From NCBI GenBank assembly GCA_035610835.1, contig CM069446.1, positions 68,619,062 to 68,683,061 of the forward strand: 64,000 bases of DNA, given 5' to 3'. The notes beneath the pieces were generated by a model. It had not been told where the DNA came from and did no database searches. It saw only the letters and a program-made list of their open reading frames with translations. This document shows, piece by piece, positions 1-11,383 of the stretch. A program made the position numbers and the translations under genes. Positions within the stretch are counted from its first letter, which is position 1; every line of letters begins with the position of its first letter. The DNA is from Ophiura sarsii. Its lineage: Eukaryota > Echinodermata > Ophiuroidea > Amphilepidida > Ophiuridae.

Positions 1-1
1 T

Positions 2-1473
2 CTTGACTGTGCCATCACATCAGAAGCACTCCAAAATGGCGGTGACGTATTGGTACAAGTTGTCCACGGGTTCTGCATGGAAGTTTACACCACCCTGAAA
101 CAACCCAACCAGTGGACCACCAGGGTTATTGTGCCTCTACCTAAAAAGGGGGACCTCTCTCTTATGACCAACTACAGAGGAATATCTCTTCTGTCAATTG
201 CAGCTAAAGTATACAACAAGATCCTGCTCAACAGAATTAGAGATCATGTCGACCCCATCTTGAGGAATAACCAGGCTGGCTTTCGCCCTGGCAGAAGCTG
301 TGCTCAGCAAATCCACATACTGAGGAGGATCATGGAAGGGTTTAAAGACCAGCAGCTACCTCTCACAGTCACATTCATAGACTTCAAGAAAGCCTTCGAC
401 TCCATAAACAGAAGAGTTATGTTTGCAGTACTGCGACATTACGGAATCCCAAAAGCTTTAGTCGACGCTATAGGTGTACTGTACAACAACTCGAGAAGTG
501 CTGTGATGGTCGATGGCAGTATCTCTGATCCTTTCGCTGTCTACACTGGAGTGCTACAGGGTGACGTTCTGGCTCCATTCCTATTTGTGATATTGGTAGA
601 CTACCTATTGACGAAGGCCACATCTGATCTTGACTCAGGAGTCGTGACACATCCACTGCGTTCGAGGCGTCATCCTGCCATTGTTCTCAACGACTTAGAC
701 TTTGCTGATGGCATTGCCTTACTCTAGACAACAATTCCACGAGCCCAGACGCAGCTGACAGAAACTGCTGCAGCAGCAAAAGACCTCGGCCTCTACATAA
801 GCGCATTTAAAACGGAGTACATGACTGCCAACTGCAATCCTCACCCGACACTTCAGGTCTATGGGGATACCATCAACCATGTGACTGATTTCAGGTATCT
901 TGGCTCTATGATGGCATCGGGTGCAAGTGATCTTAAAAGACGCAAGGCATTAGCATGGTGCGCATTTTGGAAGTTAGAACGCCTCTGGAAGAGCCCTCAA
1001 ATAAGTATCACAACAAATATGAAATTATTCAATACCACCTGTGTGACTATCTTACTGTATGGATGTGGATCCTGGGTGATATCCCAAGATATGGAGTGCA
1101 AAATAAATGCCTTCGCCGCCTCTTGCTACAGGATAATGCTAAACATCAAGCGCATGGATCATGTCCCAAACACCACAATTTATGACATGACCAAGACAGA
1201 GCCTCTTATCCACCGTGTAAAGCGCCGCCAGCTGAGATTCCTTTGCCATATACTCCGTCTCCCTGATGAAGAGCCAGCTAAAAAGTATGCCACCTACGCA
1301 CCAACACATGGCCGAAGGAGACCTGGTCGTCCTTGCACAACATATCTGACATAATACAACGCTTACTAGGGGACAATGAAGGCATGATTGAAGATCGACA
1401 GATTGTCACTCTTGCTCAAGACCGTCGTGCATGGAAGAAACTTGTGGTCGCCTGCTCTGCAGCCGAAGGATGA
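2..1473 (+). pseudogene. Non-LTR retrotransposon (LINE) reverse transcriptase, degenerate, 5' end outside window
   Basis: The frame is open from base 2 and has the classic LINE reverse-transcriptase blocks in order: PLPKKGD, NYRGISLLS, NNQAGFRPGRSC, FIDFKKAFDSI and GVLQGDVLAPFLF. The catalytic block reads LDFADGIALL, so the second aspartate of the usual FADD is glycine. Immediately after it comes an in-frame TAG (725-727). The same frame resumes at about 728-1354 with the thumb and C-terminal region (YLGSMMASGASDLKRRKAL, LYGCGSWV, RRRPGRP). A one-base frameshift near 1340 moves the last part into another frame, which ends with DRRAWKKLVVACSAAEG and TGA at 1471-1473. Such polyproteins reverse-transcribe their own RNA at a nicked target. 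This copy is dead: one catalytic change, one nonsense codon and one frameshift. The clade (RTE-like or I/Jockey-like) was not determined. The 3' end has a short GATGAT tail that runs into the minisatellite. Confidence 0.93.
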
Positions 1474-1479
1474 TGATGA

Positions 1480-2402
1480 TAGCATCACATTCACGTTGTA
1501 TGTGCTGATAGCATCATATTCATGTGTTATCTACGGCTGATAGCATCATATTCATGTACTATCTACTGCTGATAGCATCATATTCATGTGTTATCTACTG
1601 CTGATAGCATCATATTCACGTTTTATGTGCTGATAGCATCATATTCACGTTTTATCTACTGCTGATAGCATCATATTCACGTTTTATCTACTGCTGATAG
1701 CATCATATTCACGTTTTATCTACTGCTGATAGCATCATATTCACATGATATCTACTGTTGATAGCATCATATTCACGTTTTATCTACTGCTAATAGCATC
1801 ATATTCACATGTTATCTACGGCTGATAGCATCATATTCACGTTTTATCTACTGCTGATAGCATCATATTCACATGTTATCTACGGCTGATAGCATCATAT
1901 TCACGTTTTATCTACTGCTAATAGCATCATATTCACATGTTATCTACGGCTGATAGCATCATATTCACGTTTTATCTACTGCTAATAGCATCATATTCAC
2001 ATGTTATCTACGGCTGATAGCATCATATTCACGTTTTATCTACTGCTGATAGCATCATATTCACATGTTATCTACTGTTGATAGCATCATATTCACGTTT
2101 TATCTACTGATAATAGCATCATATCCACATGCTATCTACGGCTGATAGCATCATATTCACGTTTTATCTACGGCTGATAGCATCATATAATTTACATGTT
2201 GTCTAGTGCTATAGCATGCTATTCATGTGTTATCTAGTGCTGATAGCATCATATTCATGTGTTATCTAATGCTGATAGCATCATATCTACTGCTGATAGC
2301 TTCATATTCATGTGTTATCTACGGCTGATAGCATCATATTCATGTACTATCTACTGCTGATAGCATCATATTCACATGTTATCTAGTGCTGACAGCATCA
2401 TA
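1480..2402. repeat. 32-bp minisatellite, left block
   Basis: About 29 copies of a 32-bp unit of the form CTGATAGCATCATATTCACG followed by TTTTATCTACTG. Variants carry CATGTT or CATGTG in place of ACGTTT. The array begins directly at the GATGAT tail of the upstream LINE. It is interrupted at 2403 by a foldback element and resumes at 2908. Confidence 0.95.
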
Positions 2403-2907
2403 TGAGGGGGTATCAAAAAGTTCTTGACATCACCAAGAAGTGAAGGAGCCAGAAACTTTTTTTTTTGATATGTGACCCTTCAGACATCTTTAAAAAGTCA
2501 CTGTGCGAAGTCACACATTTCTCCCAGTTTTTATTACCTGTCCACAGACCGCCATTGTAGAGATCCTCAGATTGACCGCCATTGATTGATCCTCGGATTG
2601 CCTCAGATTGCGTTGAGATAAGATTATTGTCACCTTTGTAATGACCTTTGACCCCTTTCTGTCAACACTTTAAACCATTCATTGCTGTTTTGGGAATAAC
2701 GCAATCTGAGGCAATCTGAGGATCAATCAATGGCGGTCAATCTGAGGATCTCTACAATGGCGGTCTGTGGACAGGTAATAAAAAGTGGGAGAAATGTGTG
2801 ACTTTGCACAGTGACTTTTTACAGATGTCTGAAGGGTCACATATCAAAAAAAGGTTTCTGGCTCCTTCACTTCTTGGTGATGTCAAGAACTTGTTGATAC
2901 CCCCTCG
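2403..2907. mobile_element. 505-bp foldback MITE, mariner-type TA target duplication
   Basis: The left arm (about 2403-2613) is the inverted complement of the right arm (about 2697-2907), with a loop of about 83 bp. The ends read TGAGGGGGTATC and GATACCCCCTCG and are flanked by TA on each side (2401-2402, 2908-2909). It splits the 32-bp minisatellite, so it inserted after the array formed. No coding capacity is seen. The TA duplication and CGAGGG-type end fit Tc1/mariner mobilisation (inference). Confidence 0.88.
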
Positions 2908-3945
2908 TATTCACGTTTTTTTCTACGCTGATAGCATCATATTCACGTTTTATCTACTGCTGATAGCATCATTCACATGTTATCTAGTGCTGATAGCATC
3001 ATATTCACATGTTATCTAGTGTTGATAGCATCATATTCATGTACTATCTACTGCTGATAGCATCATATTCACATGGTATGTTGTGCTGATAGCATCATAT
3101 TCACGTTTTATCTACTGCTGATAGCATCATTCACATGTTATCTAGTGCTGATAGCATCATATTCACATGTTATCTAGTGTTGATAGCATCATATTCATGT
3201 ACTATCTACTGCTGATAGCATCATATTCACATGGTATGTTGTGCTGATAGCATCATATTCACGTTTTATCTACTGCTGATAGCATCATATTCACGTTTTA
3301 TCTAGTGCTGATAGCATCGTAATTATTCATGTGTTATCTATAGTGCTGATAGCATCATATTCGGGTGTTATCTAGAGCTGATAGCATTATATTCATGTGT
3401 TATTTAATGCTGATAGCATCATATTCACGTTTTATCTACTGTTGATAGCATCATTTTCATTTTCATCTACGGCTGAAAGCATCATAGCATCATATTCACA
3501 TGTTATCTAGTGCTGATAGCATCATATTCACGTTTTATCTACTGCTGATAGCATAGATCATATTCACGTTTATCTACTGCTGATAGCATCATATTCACAT
3601 GATATCTACTGCTGATATCATCATATTCAAGTTTTATCTACTGCTGATAGTATCCTATTCGTGTGTTATCTAGTGATGATAGCATCATATTCACGTTTTA
3701 TCTACTGCTTAATATAGCATCATATTCACGTGTTGTCTAGTGTTAATAGCATCATATTCACGTTTTATCTACTGCTGATCATATTCACATGTTATCTAGT
3801 GCTGAAAGCATCATAATCTTGTTTTATTGACTGCTGATAGCATCCTATTCATGTGTTATCTACTGCTGATAGCATCATATTCACGTTTCTACTGCTGATA
3901 GCATCATATTCATGTGTTATCTACTGTTGATAGCATCACAACACT
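2908..3945. repeat. 32-bp minisatellite, right block
   Basis: This continues the array of the left block with about 32 more units, including more degenerate ones towards 3945. Within it a higher-order duplication is visible: about 2940-3080 and 3100-3260 share the same order of unit variants. Confidence 0.93.
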
Positions 3946-4400
3946 TTACCGACTTAACAAATGGGGCTCTAAATGTCATTCCATGTGCTCGTGCCAATCT
4001 CAACCGACAGCTCATGGTAGAGGAAAAGGTAGCTCATTAACATAATTTCCGTTACCCCTATCGTGTTGGAGCATGCGATTCATGTAGTCGTGTAGTATTT
4101 GTTCTCCCCGATTGGATTCCCGCTGTTGGCTGTTGGTAAAACATGTGCTAAGTACCCTAATTAAACAAAACAAAATAAAACAGCAATACCTAAAGTTAGT
4201 TATAGCGTGTATGTCAATGAAGCATCACTGTCTATTCAAATGACCGTCATTTGTGAATCGATTGGTTTAATTGTTGTCTGTTGAGTGGAAAGACGCTATT
4301 TGCTTGCATGTAGGCCTAAGTGCAAATAAAGCTAGGTGAGTAGTACAATTCGCGAATAAACAAATAAACAAACAAACCAACAAACAAACCGTTACAACGT
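3946..4400. other. No recognisable feature
   Basis: Mixed-composition sequence after the minisatellite. No coding frame, TIR or tandem repeat stands out except a short AAACAAACAAAC-type run near 4360-4390. Confidence 0.6.
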
Positions 4401-4413
4401 CAACGCGGATGTA

Positions 4414-4560
4414 TGCTATCTACAGTAGATAGCACCCATCATTACATTCTTCACTTAGATATAACCCAATAATTTTGCTATCTTCAGTAGATAGTATACC
4501 AATATATTACATTGCTATCTTCAGATTACATGTTATATTGCTATCTTCAGTAGATAGCAT
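4414..4560. repeat. Cluster of GCTATCTTCAGTAGATAGC hairpins
   Basis: Near-palindromes of the form CTATCT-WCAG-TAGATAG occur at 4414-4432, 4478-4495 and 4540-4558, with a half copy at about 4513. Spacing is about 62-64 bp. The core CTATCTAC also occurs in the upstream 32-bp minisatellite, so this may be a diverged relative. Confidence 0.7.
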
Positions 4561-4789
4561 TCATGTATTATTACATTGATATCACCTGAACATGATAGCC
4601 ATATGCAGCCATATATAGACAGCAGATACCTACACCGTAACTTAAGGACCAGTCGGAATAGGAGCGTGAATGACATTATTATCAGAAAATTAAAATAACT
4701 AATGTTTATTTATCAACATTTCAAGGATATAGACCAACCCGTTCGACCCCTGGTTATCGTCCTTGTTATTAATTGCATGGGCAGGCCTT

Positions 4790-5100
4790 GAACTGGAGCT
4801 AGTCGTCTATACTGTAATGGTGAACCCGCCAATCCGAGGACCTTTGTCCCTACCAGCCGGCAATGTGAGGACAAAAAAATGTGAGGACCTTTTTTGAAGT
4901 CCTCTCATTTTCCTGCATAAAAACGTATAGGAGTAGGGTCCTTACCCCCCTAAGGGTGTATGGTCATGTCCTAGACGTCAATACACATACCATACAAATG
5001 TCCCTACATGTATGGTAAAAAAAAAAATGTCCTCAGATTGACTGTAACTTCTATACTTTTTTAAACGTGTTTTAATACGGGTCCTCACATGGGTTGGTAC
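4790..5100. repeat. Region with repeated GTCCTCACATT-type motifs in both orientations
   Basis: GAGGAC or GTCCTC motifs recur at about 4835, 4867, 4881, 4900, 5029 and 5082 in both orientations, with GGTATGGTA-like words. This looks like a degraded small inverted-repeat element, but its ends could not be fixed. Confidence 0.35.
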
Positions 5101-6205
5101 TCGACAATAGATGTATAGTCATGTGTATCATGTGTATGAAGACTGCCTTATGCACTCGTAAACAATAACCCCTTTTCATGATAGTCAGCATACACCAACT
5201 AAAATTTAAATAAAGTTAAATTCTATGTTTTTAGTCACCCATTTTTGTATCGAATGACCACGAAAGTGACACAAAAAGCGTAAGCAACTGACTAGAGAGA
5301 AATAAGTAAAAATGTAACTGTGTAATTGACCCTGAACAGAGGCTTTATTTTTAAGTGTTACGTTTGTTTATTTCAATCAAATGAAGAGTGATCGATTGAT
5401 AATAATAAACACTAACGTTTATCGATCCCAATCCAATATTGTTTTAAGTGTATGGGGGAAATGGAAATGGAAAGGTAATTATGTAGCTTGTTTTAGGGGG
5501 AATCTTGGTTGTTTCGTAAGTGACCTGAATACTGCCATTATTGTGAAATTTATGATGCAGTTGTGATTCTAGCACTAGGGATCTGCCACGAGTCATTTGT
5601 TTTGACGGTGAATCGATTGCAACACATTTTTTTAAATATCTTAAAGACAAGTTAACCAGTCTTCTGAAGAAGGCCATCTAGATTGAAAATAAGGCCATCT
5701 AGATTAAAATAATTTCACAGCATTCATCGTGGGTTTTCCTCCGGATCCTCAACTGAGATAACAACCCGAAACCCCAAACAAATTAAATGCCGCTAAAATG
5801 ATTGCTAAAACTCTGGGTGGCTTATGGGAAACAAATTAGGCATAATTCTGTAATTCCCTGCACACCAACATCGGCAGTATGCGTCGTTCTTAAAAATCAC
5901 GTACTAGTGAATACCTCTGTGATAACAGAATTACTCTACAAATTAGATATCAAAAGGATGTCGTATCTCTTATAAAAGCACAAAATTAACCTACACAAAT
6001 TTCAAATTAAAAAAATCACTGTTTCCCGCCCACGTCCAAAAATGAGAATGCCAAATATTTAGTTATTTTATTTTTTATTTCCGATGCATATTATTCTCAT
6101 CAAACACATGCACATAACAGCTATACGTATTTTCTATTATGGCTATTTTTCACTCGAACTGATTTCATAGATTACATAAATATTTTCGACAGAACGAAAA
6201 TAGTC
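5101..6205. other. No recognisable feature
   Basis: AT-rich sequence. The only local structure is a tandem duplication of AAGGCCATCTAGATT near 5671-5705. Short open frames here show no family motif. Confidence 0.6.
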
Positions 6206-6206
6206 T

Positions 6207-6371
6207 ACAAATACTACATGGTTAGAGGGGAAATAGTGCAAACTATTTTCCCGAGGTACTCGCTACAGGCCTACCACCCCGAACCCGGAGGGTGAGGGGT
6301 GGTAGGCCTGTAGCCAGTACCGAGGGAAAATAGTGTGCCCTATTGCCCCGATCATACCATGTAGTATTTGC
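6207..6371. repeat. 165-bp imperfect palindrome
   Basis: The left arm (about 6207-6284) and right arm (about 6293-6371) are inverted complements. ACAAATACTACATGG pairs with CCATGTAGTATTTGC, and CTACAGGCCTACCACCCC pairs with GGGGTGGTAGGCCTGTAG. This is a hairpin-forming MITE or foldback with a loop of about 8 bp. Confidence 0.85.
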
Positions 6372-6372
6372 T

Positions 6373-6552
6373 TTATTACACCTCACTGTGACTCTGGGGA
6401 TGAGGTTGTAGGGAAGTAGCCAAAACTACCACATGGGAAATAGCTCAATTTCTTCAATAGCTCAATTTATTATCACTGTGGCCAGCTCAATTGACCAATG
6501 AAATTGCAGTAGTTATGCCTATTATCTCATGAATATTTATGAGGTGTAATAA
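6373..6552. mobile_element. 180-bp MITE with TTATTACACCTCA termini
   Basis: Perfect 13-bp terminal inverted repeats, TTATTACACCTCA (6373-6385) and TGAGGTGTAATAA (6540-6552), abut the upstream palindrome. The interior has no coding potential. A clear target duplication was not identified. Confidence 0.6.
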
Positions 6553-7230
6553 TCTACACTAGCCAATGGAACGGATGGGTGACGTCATTGAAAGATCGGT
6601 CTTGGATGAATCGATTATAAACTACATACATTTTAACAGAGATGTGATATTAAGTAAAACCCAGTACCATGTTAATTGTTCATTTTATACAGGACAAAAT
6701 ATTTTAATATTAAAAGTGTTAAATTCATCCTTCCTCAAAATATTTTGTTGATAGTACAGTTCCTGCCGCGTGGAAAGTGTTAAAGCAAGGAGGATATTGC
6801 ACCAAATTGATGATTTGGACGGAATTGCTAGTGGTGCTAAACATAATTGACTACACAAGAAAACTTCTTTGCCAGTTCTTTGAAAGAGCATAATTATGGT
6901 TTTTAATGTTGCACATAATATCAACTTTACCCCGTTTATGGTGTAAAACAATGTGTAACAAAGTATTACTCAAGTGTGGTGTGAAACCTTTACACCACTG
7001 TCGCTGTGTAAGGTTTACCCTATCATGGGTCATTTTTACACAGGGGATTGGTATACATTGCATTACACCATATTGAGTATTCTTTCTATATGTTCCGAGT
7101 TGTCAAGCAGTATCGTCGAAAACTATAAGACATTATTCCAAACCATCTAAGAATGAATATCCTGCCATAGGCAACCTTCACCAAATTCATCACAATGATT
7201 TGATCGCTTATAAGTTATTCATCATCATCA
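6553..7230. other. Intergenic or 3' flank; one isolated TTAA-element terminus at about 6762-6783
   Basis: Mostly unremarkable AT-rich sequence. At about 6765 the word TGCCGCGTGGAAAGTGTTAA matches the right terminus of the TTAA-flanked MITE family seen at 52692 and throughout 58-64 kb. Its other end was not found. Around 6905-7075, TTACACC/GGTGTAA words occur in both orientations. Confidence 0.45.
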
Positions 7231-7233
7231 TCA

Positions 7234-7251
7234 TCATGACCATGCCAGTAT
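7234..7251 (-). CDS. Tentative terminal coding exon of the GAIN/GPS membrane protein gene
   Basis: On the minus strand a long pyrimidine tract ending TTTTTGTTTTTCAG precedes 7251. In phase 0, the phase in which the preceding exon (11100-11181) ends, it would add Ile-Leu-Ala-Trp-Ser and then TGA (7234-7236). The acceptor looks good, but five residues cannot be validated by homology. The alternative is that the previous exon is not spliced and runs into a TGA at about 11025-11027. Confidence 0.25.
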   Translation of the reverse strand: MLAWS

Positions 7252-7366
7252 CTGAAAAACAAAAACACATTAACGTATATTGCTGTGAGACGATAATATT
7301 AACTATAATAATTCCCTCCACTTAAGTTGTAGTTCATGACAATATATAAAGGGTTAAAAAGAAGCC

Positions 7367-7650
7367 CCCAAATATTAGTTCACGTTTGTTTGCATAACTC
7401 CAGACATGATTAGACGTTTTGAGAGATTGAAACACTTATGAAAAGGAAAAAGCTTGGCTACCCATGGAAAGTTAATTCCCCCTTTTGATGTCATTTTTAA
7501 TTTTCCAAAAATAGTCACATTTCAAGATCCTATACGAGTTTGTTTTACATAACTCCACACACAATGAGGCGTTTCCAGAGATTGAAACACTAATGAAAAG
7601 GAAAAATTGCTCGGCTACCCACACAAAGTTTCCCCTTTTTAATTCCACTA
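7367..7650. repeat. Direct repeat pair around CATAACTCCA, with an inverted relative at 9885-9960
   Basis: About 7385-7490 and 7545-7645 share CATAACTCCA, then GACGTTTTGAGAGATTGAAA or its variant, then ATGAAAAGGAAAAA and GGCTACCCA. The reverse complement of the same block (TTTCTCAAAACGTTC, GGAGTTATGTAAACAAACGT) lies at 9890-9960. The three copies may mark the ends of a larger degraded element spanning about 7.37-9.96 kb. Confidence 0.6.
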
Positions 7651-8375
7651 GTGGGACGCCCGTTTTTCGGACGGGTTCCCGCTAGGAAGTAGGGCCTATC
7701 AGAAAGAACACCTACAAATGAAACAACATAAAACATGCATAAGTGTTGGAAGATGTATCACGAAATTGGTAAGAAGAATACATTCATTAGTTAAAATATA
7801 AGGCATAGGCTTATTTTCTGACCTGAAATTGAATGTTTCCCGTCATTGCCCAAAGCTATATCCCATGGTTTATACTTTTAAGAAACCGCTATTTCATTCC
7901 ACCTCGTGGCCCTACCTCTTACGCAATTTAGTATCATTTAAATCTCGTAGATAATCACGATTCTGGTGTCAAATCCCAAATCTGACACCATGTTACGCGA
8001 TTTAGATAGATTCACCATACCATGTCTTATCTTATCAGAAACCACAATATTTCATTACCTCATGGCCTCGGTTATTCCACATTTCTTCACCTCCCAAACT
8101 ACATTACTTCATTACACCTCCCCACGTGGCTTATCTCAACCCCCCATACCTAACCATAACCATGCCCCGCAGCACAGATTATTCTGAAAAAGCCCTGGAT
8201 TTGGATAGCTTATAACACTCCCAAGAATATCATCTATTATCAGTACAATGTTCAAGGCGTTTAGATGAATAGTCAAAATATTTCTTGATATGCGATTTCG
8301 GAATTAAAATCAGCAAAGTTTGCCATTTGTATACCTACATTATACAACATTACGTGAATTATACATGAGTAAGAT
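7647..8375. repeat. Dispersed repeat, copy 1
   Basis: It begins with a hairpin (CCCGTTTTTCGGACGGG inside CTAG...CTAG) followed by AAGTAGGGCCTA and CACGAAATTGGTAAG. It continues with CCTGAAATTGAATG, CCCATGGTTTATACTTTT and CACCTCGTGGCCCT. Copy 2 starts at 8376. Confidence 0.75.
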
Positions 8376-9770
8376 TAGCGGGGCGCTCGTTCTTCGAACG
8401 GGCTCCCGCTAGTAAGTAGGGCCTACCAGATAGAACACCTACAAAATGAAATAACACCTACATGTAAGCATGATAAGTAGCTATACCACGAAATTGGTAA
8501 GAATACAATGTTAAAATATAATGCATAGGCCTATTTTTCCTCACCTGAAATTGAATGTGTCCCACTCATTACCCCATATCACATACATATATGAGTAAAT
8601 ACAATGCAGGCCTATATACGAGGGTCATTCAATAAGTTCTACCTCCTGCCTCACAACTTTGCTATTATACAAGCCAGTCGTATGAGATATTCAACAATTG
8701 AAGCTTTGAATCTCAGCTACAAAATAAAAGTAGATTGGTCTGAATACTCATTGTACTTTTCTGTATATGCAGTAAAAACTAAACTTTCATTTAGTGCGAC
8801 GGAAACGGGTAAAAAACAGCCAAATGTCTCCTTAGTGCTATTCATTTGGCCAATTCTAAGAGACAAAATGTACCTATCGGTCAATTACAATCGTTCTAAG
8901 TTACAATTATCTCTTGAACAGACTTTAAACAATACAAGTGATTGATTTCTTGGCGGAAAATGCCCTCTAATTAGCCAGAACTAGACCAGGACAGCCATCA
9001 ATTTTAACCCTACCCTAGAGAACCGCTGCAAAAGTCATATTTGCTTTTCATAGGAACTAAGAGATCTTCATTATACAGGACTAAATGGATATATTTCAAG
9101 TCTCTCGAAGATATCTTTTTCTATCACTGACTAACTATTCTAAATGTTGCATATAAGGAAAACTGATAAAGTTACTTTCATGTTAATATTTAACATTCGA
9201 GGCATCACTGTGGCTTGACTTGTAACAACGAACATTTGACTGAATATCAGTATTCCAGTATACTAAGGGCGTGTCAATACATTCGAGTTGATGTCATACT
9301 ATTTGCAAGCTACAAAGGTTAATATTGCCTACAATCTGATTTATACATGATAGTATAGCATTATATTCAGAAATCATCCATTATTTTCTATTTTCAGTAT
9401 TTAAATCGGGCGTTATACCTAATCACACAATACCGAGAGAAAGCTTTGATTGCATCATGACAAAAGTAAAATAGGTATCAATTAGCATTTACTATAATTG
9501 TGTAGCTATGATTCAGAGCATAATCATGACAAATGTCATGAGGCTGACATTCATATTAGCGATGTTATGAGTGAGGAGGTAGAACTTAATGAATGACCCT
9601 CGTAATAATATTCTGACCTGAAATGTAATGCTTCCCATCATTACGTATGCTATATATCCCATGGCTTATACTTTTCATTCCACCTCGTGACCCTCCCTGT
9701 TACGCAATTTTGTATCACATTTCTTCATTAAACCCCTGCCTCCCAAACCACATTACTTCATACGCACTTC
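8376..9770. repeat. Dispersed repeat, copy 2, split by a mariner-like element
   Basis: This is the same order of blocks as copy 1: the hairpin CCCGTTCTTCGAACGGG-like, AAGTAGGGCCTACCAG and CACGAAATTGGTAAG to 8618. After the transposon (8619-9602) it resumes at 9603 with CTGACCTGAAATG, ATCCCATGGCTTATAC and CCACCTCGTGACCCT. The interruption point is inferred by comparison with copy 1. Confidence 0.75.
8619..9602. mobile_element. 984-bp non-autonomous mariner-like element, copy 1
   Basis: About 30-bp terminal inverted repeats, starting CGAGGGTCATTCAATAAGTT and ending in the complement (GAATGACCCTCG), are flanked by TA on both sides (8617-8618, 9603-9604). This is the typical mariner terminus and target duplication. 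The inside shows no transposase. A 113-codon open frame overlapping the left end has no recognised motif. A 1058-bp relative lies at 14515-15572. Confidence 0.9.
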
Positions 9771-9964
9771 CTCCCCTTTTTTGAAAAGTTCCACTTTTTC
9801 TAAAAACAACATTTTTGGGAAATGTGATTATTGTGGGAAAAGTAAACATGATATTAATAACAATTACACTTTCTATGGGTATAGTCGTTTTCCCATTTTT
9901 ATAAACGTTTCAATTTCTCAAAACGTTCAATTATGTGTGGAGTTATGTAAACAAACGTGATCTA

Positions 9965-11095
9965 ATTTTAATTTAGGGGTAGGGAACTGACTTATTTGAA
10001 CCCTATCTTTGATCCCCATTTCGTTTACCGCATGACATAGTGATGTAATATGACCAGAACAAAGTGACGTATTTTGACATGCACATGTTTAGTTTTTTTT
10101 CAAGTTTTGACCAAAAAATGCCAAAAATGTGATATTCTTTTTTACCCAAAATCTAGGGAAGTGTCTTAACATGATTTTGGTGCAATAACTAAAAACTGAA
10201 ATGGCTACGAATGCAGCAAATTTTGAGCCAAAAAGGGGATTATTGGTGTTTTGTTTTTTTAAATCAGTAATTTTAGTGAGTTTTGATACCGAAAATGGAT
10301 TCTCCGACTCATTTCTTTCCCAAAAATGTATACTTTTATATACATCACATTAATAGTTTCAAAAGTTGCAGCGCTTGATAAATGTCATGTTTTTAGGGTT
10401 GACAGCCCCTTTATTACTTTCTTAAAGGGAGTAATGATTTTAGTTAGACAACTCTTATTTAAGTATGTATATAATTATAAATTGCTGTATTTCCATTGCA
10501 TTACATTTGGAGAATAAAAGTATTCCTTTAGACAATGTTATTTTCTTTGAAAGCCGTACCCGTTTTGGGTCGTCCAAAATTATCGCCATTTTCACATACG
10601 TACGGTACAGAGCGTCAAAACTGTTTAATATCATGGCTTGATAAAATATTGTCCGCCTCTCAAAATCAGCATTTAAATTACGTACGCTTTGTACGTATCT
10701 GTAAATGACGACCCCTTCTTATATTATTGTTTGACATAAATACGGGCGGTAGTGTTATTTTACGTGGAACATCGACGCCGCCGTAATACTTTTATGGCCA
10801 TATTGGTCAACGTTTAAAAACCGGATAACCAACAATTTTCATCCAATCCCGTGCGGTGAGTAAACGCGTAATGTAGGAGCGCAGGAGAAGTGCAGTAAAA
10901 CGCACTGCAGAAGTGCGCGTTAAGGTACACAACTATTAGTTATCACGCGATGCGCGGGGTGCATGGTCACGAGTATAAATGTCGCCAATTTAGGCTATGA
11001 GAAACAATAAGGTAGTACCGTACTTCAAAACCTTTGTAGCTGTTTTTTACGAATACATTTTAAGAACATTTTGAAATCAATATAAGCATATTTGC
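9965..11095. other. No recognisable feature; candidate 3' UTR or 3' flank of the minus-strand gene
   Basis: AT-rich with a few short hairpins, for example around 10885-10925. If exon 11100-11181 is terminal, this would hold its 3' UTR. A minus-strand AATAAA is present at about 10410-10415. No other coding signal is seen. Confidence 0.45.
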
Positions 11096-11099
11096 TAAC

Positions 11100-11181
11100 C
11101 TTGTGTCGAGCAGGAATTTGAGTCATTTCTATAGATAAGCTGTCCGTAGGGCTTAGTTGAATTCGGCCTTTCTTGTGGAAC
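11100..11181 (-). CDS. Exon: cytoplasmic juxtamembrane tail of the GAIN/GPS protein
   Basis: The minus-strand acceptor CTATCACAG precedes 11181. The first base completes the lysine codon left open by the transmembrane exon (phase 2). Twenty-seven codons follow: FHKKGRIQLSPTDSL, then SIEMTQIPARHK. The basic start (KFHKKGR) suits a stop-transfer signal just inside the membrane, and the remainder is polar and Ser/Thr-rich. It does not resemble the first intracellular loop and second helix of adhesion GPCRs, which normally follow TM1. The exon ends AAG|GTTAGC, a usable but weak donor. Without splicing the frame continues 25 codons to a TGA at about 11025-11027. Either way the protein ends soon after one helix. 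No homologous tail was recognised, so this exon rests on splice sites and phase alone. Confidence 0.5.
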
Positions 11182-11383
11182 CTGTGATAGATAAGGAAAG
11201 TACATGATATGTTGCTATATTATGTTAAATCATACTTTTAGCCTACATGTGGAAAATGATAAATGCTTGTATCATTAGAATTACCAAGTAATAATAGATA
11301 TAATTGTTACCGCTATATAAATGTGAAAACCGATAGTTGATTTGATCTTGAATTATCAGAATTAGCAACTCATTCAGACTTAC

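Noticed and set aside
1480..3945. CRISPR-like array
   Set aside because: There are no constant repeats separated by unique spacers; the whole 32-bp unit repeats. The context is a eukaryotic LINE.
7966..8187. 73-codon plus-strand frame
   Set aside because: It lies within the dispersed repeat at 7647-8375. Copy 2 does not preserve it and there is no domain similarity.
8604..8945. 113-codon frame overlapping the left end of the mariner-like element
   Set aside because: It starts outside the transposon and reads through its TIR. It shows no transposase or other motif, and the related 1058-bp copy does not keep the frame.
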